Below, piece by piece: positions 60,101 to 64,000 of a stretch of DNA of 64,000 bases. The DNA is from Struthio camelus (lineage: Eukaryota; Chordata; Aves; Struthioniformes; Struthionidae), in the NCBI RefSeq assembly GCF_040807025.1, contig NC_090952.1:3100001-3164000 (forward strand), read 5' to 3'. The position numbers and the translations under genes are program-made. Each line of letters begins with the position of its first letter. Positions within the stretch are counted from its first letter, which is position 1. Below the pieces are notes generated by a model. The model was not told the origin of the DNA. It did not search any database and saw only the letters and a program-made list of their open reading frames with translations.

Positions 60101-62064
60101 CCCGCACGGCTTTGCTGCGATGTTGGGAGCGAGGGGTTCCTCTGACCCAGGGAGCCGGGCATCAGGGAGCTCTCCCCGAGCCTGAGGATCTCCCTTGGCC
60201 GGGAGCTGCGGGGACCCTGCCCATAACCGGCTCGAAACCCAGCGCCGATCACAGCCAGGGGAACGCTTCCCCCTGCCTCCATCTCTGCTCCAGGCATTGG
60301 TCTGTCCTGCCCATGGATGGGTGGATGGGTGGGTGAGTGGATGGATAGGTGATGGGCGGATGGATGGATGGATGGGTGGGTGGTGGATGGATGGATGGAT
60401 GGATGAGCGGTGGATGGATGGATGGGTGGATGGGTGGTGGATAGACGGACGGATGGGTGGTGGGTGGATGGATGGACGGGTGGTGGATGGATGGATGGAT
60501 GGGTGAGCGGTGGATGGATGGATGGATGGGTGGGTGGTGGATGGATGGATGGATGGGTGGTGGATGGATGGATGGGTGGGTGGTGGATGGATGGATGGAT
60601 GGATGAGCGGTGGATGGATGGATGGATGGGTGGATGGGTGGTGGATAGACGGACGGATGGGTGGTGGGTGGATGGATGGACGGGTGGTGGATGGATGGAT
60701 GGATGGGTGAGCGGTGGATGGATGGATGGATGGATGGGTGGTGGGTGGATCAGTGATGGATGGAAGGGCGGATGGTGTGGTTGCAGAGCTGGAGATTCAG
60801 AGGGCCCCACTCATGCTAGACCTGTGCTTTGAAAGGCCGCTCGGGTCAGGGGACGAGAGAGTGAGTCTGACCTTGGAGCAGATCTGGCCCCACAACCTTG
60901 TTCCCACTGGAGTTGCCCCAGCTCGGGTAAGGTCACTGCCCCCGGCACTTCCAACCTCCGTCAGCGCTGCCGCAACGGGCAAAACAAAGCCCGGGGTACG
61001 TCTGTGGCCTCCTGTGACGCAGGGCCACGCAAGCACCCCCGGGCTCCCACGCTGACGCCTCCCTGCGAGACGCGGCCGCCCACGCACAAGCAGCTCCGCG
61101 CGGGGGAGAGACGGGGCTCAACGTGAGTCAGGGCCGGGCCAAGTGCTGGGAACCGCAGGGCAGCGCTTACCGCCGGCTCGGCCACGGCCCGGGGCGGGGA
61201 ACCGCGCCGGGACGCTCCCTGCCTCAGTTTCCCTAGCGGGGCGCACGGGCAAACGCGCCCGGTGATGGCTGTCTGCCGTCAGCAGGGCAAGCGTCACGTT
61301 CAGCGGGCCTGAAATAACCTGCGAGTTGCGGCAAGCCTGGCTAGCAGGGCTGAGCAGCCGGGAGGAGAGGGCGGCGGGGATTTTTAGAAAGTCCCCAGCG
61401 TTTCCTCGCTGCCCTTTCAAAATGAACCTCCTCTCTCTCTGTCTCTCTCTCTCTCTCTGAGACGTCTTTGCGCCGAAATGACGTTTTTCGCTCTGCAAAA
61501 GACCTCCTTTCTCACAGTAAAACCCCTCCGCTTTACCAAAAGCGCCTCCGTCATTTGCAGAACGGAGCCGGCCGCCGCAGCGCGCGAGCGAGACGTTTCG
61601 ACCGGCACAACCAAAACGAATGTATCCCCCCCCGCCCCCAGCACTTCCCATTTCGCAATTCAGACCCCGGAGCAGTTAAACCCCCGGCGAGCGCCGCTCC
61701 CCGGGCGGCGGCGGGGGCAAAGGCGCCCCAAGGTGCCGCCGAAGGAGCCAGGGCTCCCCGGGGCCGGCGCGGCACCGCGACGGCGGGCGAGCAGCGGGGC
61801 AGCGGGTGCCGTCGCAGCCGGCACGGGGACTGTCTGCCCCGGGAGCCTTCAGGGCGCTGCAACGCCAGCCAAAATCTCTCCGGGTGGGGACGCGGCGTGG
61901 GGTGCCAAAGGGCAGCCTAAGCCTTGCAGGGGGACTTACCTGGGCAGAGGCGACGCGTCCGGCGGCCTCAGGAAGCGGAGATCGGGCGGAGGCATGCGGG
62001 CGGCAGGCAGGGGTCCGGGCAGGGGTCCGGGCAGGGGCAGCGCAGGCCGAGCGCTCGCCGCCAT
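54164..62064 (-). CDS. TNIP/ABIN-family coiled-coil protein with UBAN-like motifs
   Basis: Seven exons join in frame on the minus strand: 62064-61940, 57527-57365, 56868-56725, 56043-55921, 55811-55572, 55307-55182, 54439-54164. All use GT-AG sites, and most internal ones are phase 0. The product is 398 aa from the ATG at 62064, or 375 aa from that at 61995; there is no upstream in-frame stop. Exons 2-4 are coiled coil ([13 protein letters not shown], then [13 protein letters not shown], which resembles the LLEVNxQWDQ segment of TNIP1/TNIP3). Exon 5 is a low-complexity linker followed by [14 protein letters not shown]. Exons 6 and 7 each open with a UBAN-like motif, [14 protein letters not shown] and [14 protein letters not shown]. 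The tail is basic and Ser/Pro-rich, without a zinc finger. TNIP proteins bind ubiquitin chains and A20 and dampen NF-kB. Which paralogue this is remains uncertain, so no symbol is given. Confidence 0.75.
57560..58640. promoter_or_regulatory. CpG island inside TNIP-like intron 1
   Basis: A very CpG-rich block just upstream (minus-strand sense) of coding exon 2, with a (CGG)8 run at 57879-57902 and GGGCC repeats near 58377-58430. It could be an alternative promoter giving a transcript that starts close to exon 2. The long open frames here on both strands arise from GC-rich composition. Confidence 0.45.
57879..57902 (+). repeat. (CGG)8 trinucleotide repeat
   Basis: Eight CGG copies in the intronic CpG island. 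Such runs in promoter islands are often length-variable. Confidence 0.85.
60309..60770 (+). repeat. GGAT-type minisatellite with ~204-bp higher-order unit
   Basis: A long (TGGA/GGTG)n tract in intron 1 of the TNIP-like gene. Within it the marker segment ATAGACGGACGG occurs at 60441 and again at 60645, a 204-bp spacing, and the surrounding 10-20-bp pattern repeats with it. The array therefore has a higher-order duplication. Gly/Trp/Met-rich and Pro/His-rich frames through it are artefacts of the repeat. Confidence 0.92.
61428..61458 (+). repeat. (CT)n microsatellite
   Basis: A CT-dinucleotide run with one GT interruption, in TNIP-like intron 1. Confidence 0.85.
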
Positions 62065-63999
62065 GCAGCCCCCGGGCGGGCGCGGAGCTGACCGCGACAG
62101 GCTCGGCGGCGGCGGCGGGAGGCTCTGCCGCGGCCCCAGGAAGTCCCGCAACTCTCGCCCCCGGGGAGTTTTGGCGCGGGCCGGAGCCCGCCGGCGGGGG
62201 ACGGCCGCCCCCGGAGCTGCTGACTCAGCGTGGCTCCCCCCCCCCCCGGGGCACCGGGCCCCGCCGCTCACTTCCTCCGCCGCCGGCAGCGCTCGGAGGC
62301 CAGCGCTCGCCCTGCCTCGGCCGCCCCCCGGCCTTCTCGGCGCCCTCCGGCCAAAAATCCCGGCCGGGGCTGAGGGGCGCGGGCAGGCGAGCGGGCGCGC
62401 GTGGGCCACGGGCCCGCCGGCCGGGCCGAGGCGAGGGCCCCGCAGCTCGGCGGAGGGGAAGGCGGCTGCCCGCCGCCGGCTCGGCCCCGGAGCCCCCCCG
62501 CCCCGGGCGGGCGCTCGGCCGACGGCCTCCTTCGCCTTCCCCGCCGGGGTTTCACAGCGACGGCGGCGGCCGGGGAATTTCCCCGACGGCAGCCCGGGCT
62601 GGGGGGCCGGAGCGCCGGGGCCGCATCCTGCCTCGGCGGGACGGCGGAGGGCGGCGCGCGCCGGGCCCCCTCGGCGCGGCGGGCGCGTGCTTGGGGCAGG
62701 CGGAACACGCTGCGGGCAGCAGGCGGCCCCCGGGGCTGGCCCGCCCCGGCCACCGCTGCCACAAGTCTGCTGGGTCTCAGCCTCTGTCCGCAGCTCTGGT
62801 TTATTACCCGGGGCCTTTTTGTCCCTCGCCCTTCGCTTGCGTCCCCCCCACCTGCGTTTGGGGGGGGGGCTCTGGGGAGGGGGAGCAGCAGCCGGGGGGG
62901 TTGGGTGAGGGGGGCAGCAGGGCTCAGGGCCGCCGCGGCTGGGGGCAGGCTGCGTGGGGGGGGGGTCTGCCTCGGGCCCCCCCCCGAAGCCTGCATCTGT
63001 TTCCATGGCGACGGCGGGAGCCGCGGGAGCCGCCCCATTGGCTGCTGCTGATGTCATCGTGGGGCGGGGTGCCCCCTCCCCCCACCCCGGGGCCGGGAGG
63101 TGGGGGGCACCGGCCCCACGGGCGGGGCGGGGCGGGGCGGCGCCCCCGCAGGCAGCGCCGGGGCGGGGCGGGGCGGGGCGGGGCGGAGGGGGGGGGCGCG
63201 TCGCCCGGTTCGGCCCCGCCTCGCCCCTCCCTGCCCGGCCCGGCCCGGCCCGGCCCCACCCCGCCCCCGCCCCGTCCCGCCCCGCCCGGCACCGCCGCTC
63301 CCCACGCCCGGCGCCGCCCGGGGCCCGGGGCAGCCGCGCCGGCGATGCACTCGGAGGACGCGGAGGGGAAAGTAAGTGCGGCCGCGCCGCGCCGGGCCGG
63401 GCCGGGCCGGGCCACACGGGCGGGGAGGTGCGGGCGCGGCGAGCCTCCATCTTGCGTGGTCTCTTAAAGGGCCAGCGCGGGCGGGGCGGCCCGGCCGGCG
63501 GGCAGCGCGGGTGGCGCCCGCGGGCTCGGCTCGGCTCGGCTCGGCTCGGCTCGGCCCGGCCCGGCCCGGCCCGCGGGGGGCGGGCGCGGCTGCCGCCGCC
63601 GATGGCGGTGGGGGCGGCCGCCGGCAGGTGCGCGGGGCCCCGCGGGCGCCTCGCCCGGCCGGTGCCAGCGCGCCGCACCCGGGAGGGCCCCGCTGGCCGC
63701 CCGTCGGGGACGTGGCGGGCCACCGGCCTGAGCATCCCTGGTGGGGCCACCCGCGCCCAGGCCTGGCCGGCGGGAAGCGGGGCGCTGGCGCCCGGCCCTC
63801 GCCCTCCCGCCTCGGGGGCGTCCGAGACCCTGCTCTTGCCGCGCCGCGGCCCTGGCGTCGCCCGGCGCGAAGGAGGCCGCGGCCTCTGCCGGCGTGTCTC
63901 GGGTGGTTCCTCCCCTGGCGAGGCGGCTCCGGCGGTCCCGGGGACGAGCGTCGGGGCGCCGGCGGGTGAGGGAGCCGGCTGAACCCGCGGAGGGGTCAC
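61900..63999. promoter_or_regulatory. CpG island with divergent promoters
   Basis: About 2 kb of extreme G+C running to the right edge. It holds the first exon of the minus-strand TNIP-like gene at its left end and a plus-strand start codon at 63345. Between them are repeated GGGGCGG Sp1-type boxes (63120-63186), an inverted CCAAT box (ATTGG, 63037-63041), a CRE-like TGATGTCA (63049-63056) and an RFX X-box-like GTTTCCATGGCGAC (62999-63012). The arrangement fits a shared divergent promoter. Confidence 0.7.
63345..63371 (+). CDS. Probable first coding exon of an unidentified gene
   Basis: GCGATGC start followed by nine codons (MHSEDAEGK) and a perfect GTAAGT donor at 63372, about 300 bp downstream of CCAAT and CRE-like elements. 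The gene continues beyond the window. I do not recognise the N-terminus. The exon is short, so the call rests on promoter context and the splice site. Confidence 0.45.
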
Positions 64000-64000
64000 G

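Noticed and set aside
59578-60832. Proline/histidine-rich 410-aa minus frame and Gly/Trp/Asp-rich plus frames
   Set aside because: Products of the GGAT minisatellite; all frames are open because the repeat lacks stops.
61936-63999. 687-aa minus-strand open frame extending the TNIP-like first exon to the window edge
   Set aside because: The open frame is due to extreme G+C; the coding start is placed at 62064 or 61995, close to the splice donor.

Overview
The window looks like avian nuclear DNA, probably from a microchromosome or another gene-dense, GC-rich segment. The evidence is a CR1 LINE fragment in the typical bird layout, A-tract-rich heterochromatin-type tandem repeats, short introns, strong CpG islands and a bird-like class II endogenous retrovirus. 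No species call is possible from the sequence alone.

Layout from left to right. (1) 1-2433 is a roughly 20-bp-period tandem array, homogeneous up to about 1640 and diverged after that; it runs off the left edge. (2) 2434-8316 is a plus-strand LTR retrovirus with two 363-bp LTRs that differ only at their first base. Its tRNA-Lys-type primer site, gag, dUTPase/protease, RT, integrase and env are recognisable, but gag, pro and pol are broken by stops, frameshifts and deletions. (3) 8317-14560 is unannotated single-copy DNA, followed by a CpG island (14560-15960). (4) 17378-22702 holds the 3' half of an intron-bearing DNA polymerase beta (POLB) pseudogene with a lost catalytic residue, frameshifts and stops. 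(5) Another CpG-island promoter lies at 27860-28330, and a tRNA-Glu(UUC) gene sits on the minus strand at 30255-30326. (6) 30330-45772 is a complete multi-exon Rag GTPase gene encoding a 313-residue RagA-type protein; nine coding exons splice in frame. Its promoter island carries two near-perfect CLEAR/E-box sites. (7) 45773-54163 is intergenic with one CR1 fragment. (8) 54164-62064 (minus) is a seven-exon gene for a coiled-coil, UBAN-like protein related to the TNIP/ABIN family. (9) A large CpG island at the right edge probably serves this gene and a divergent plus-strand gene whose first coding exon starts at 63345.

The two intact genes belong to signalling pathways: amino-acid sensing through mTORC1 (RagA) and, by family, ubiquitin binding and NF-kB restraint (TNIP). 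Nothing shows that they work together. I saw no clearly new multi-gene system. The points most worth following are the POLB pseudogene, the retrovirus/satellite junction, the intron-bearing RagA gene with CLEAR sites, and the tandem UBAN-like motifs in the TNIP-like protein.
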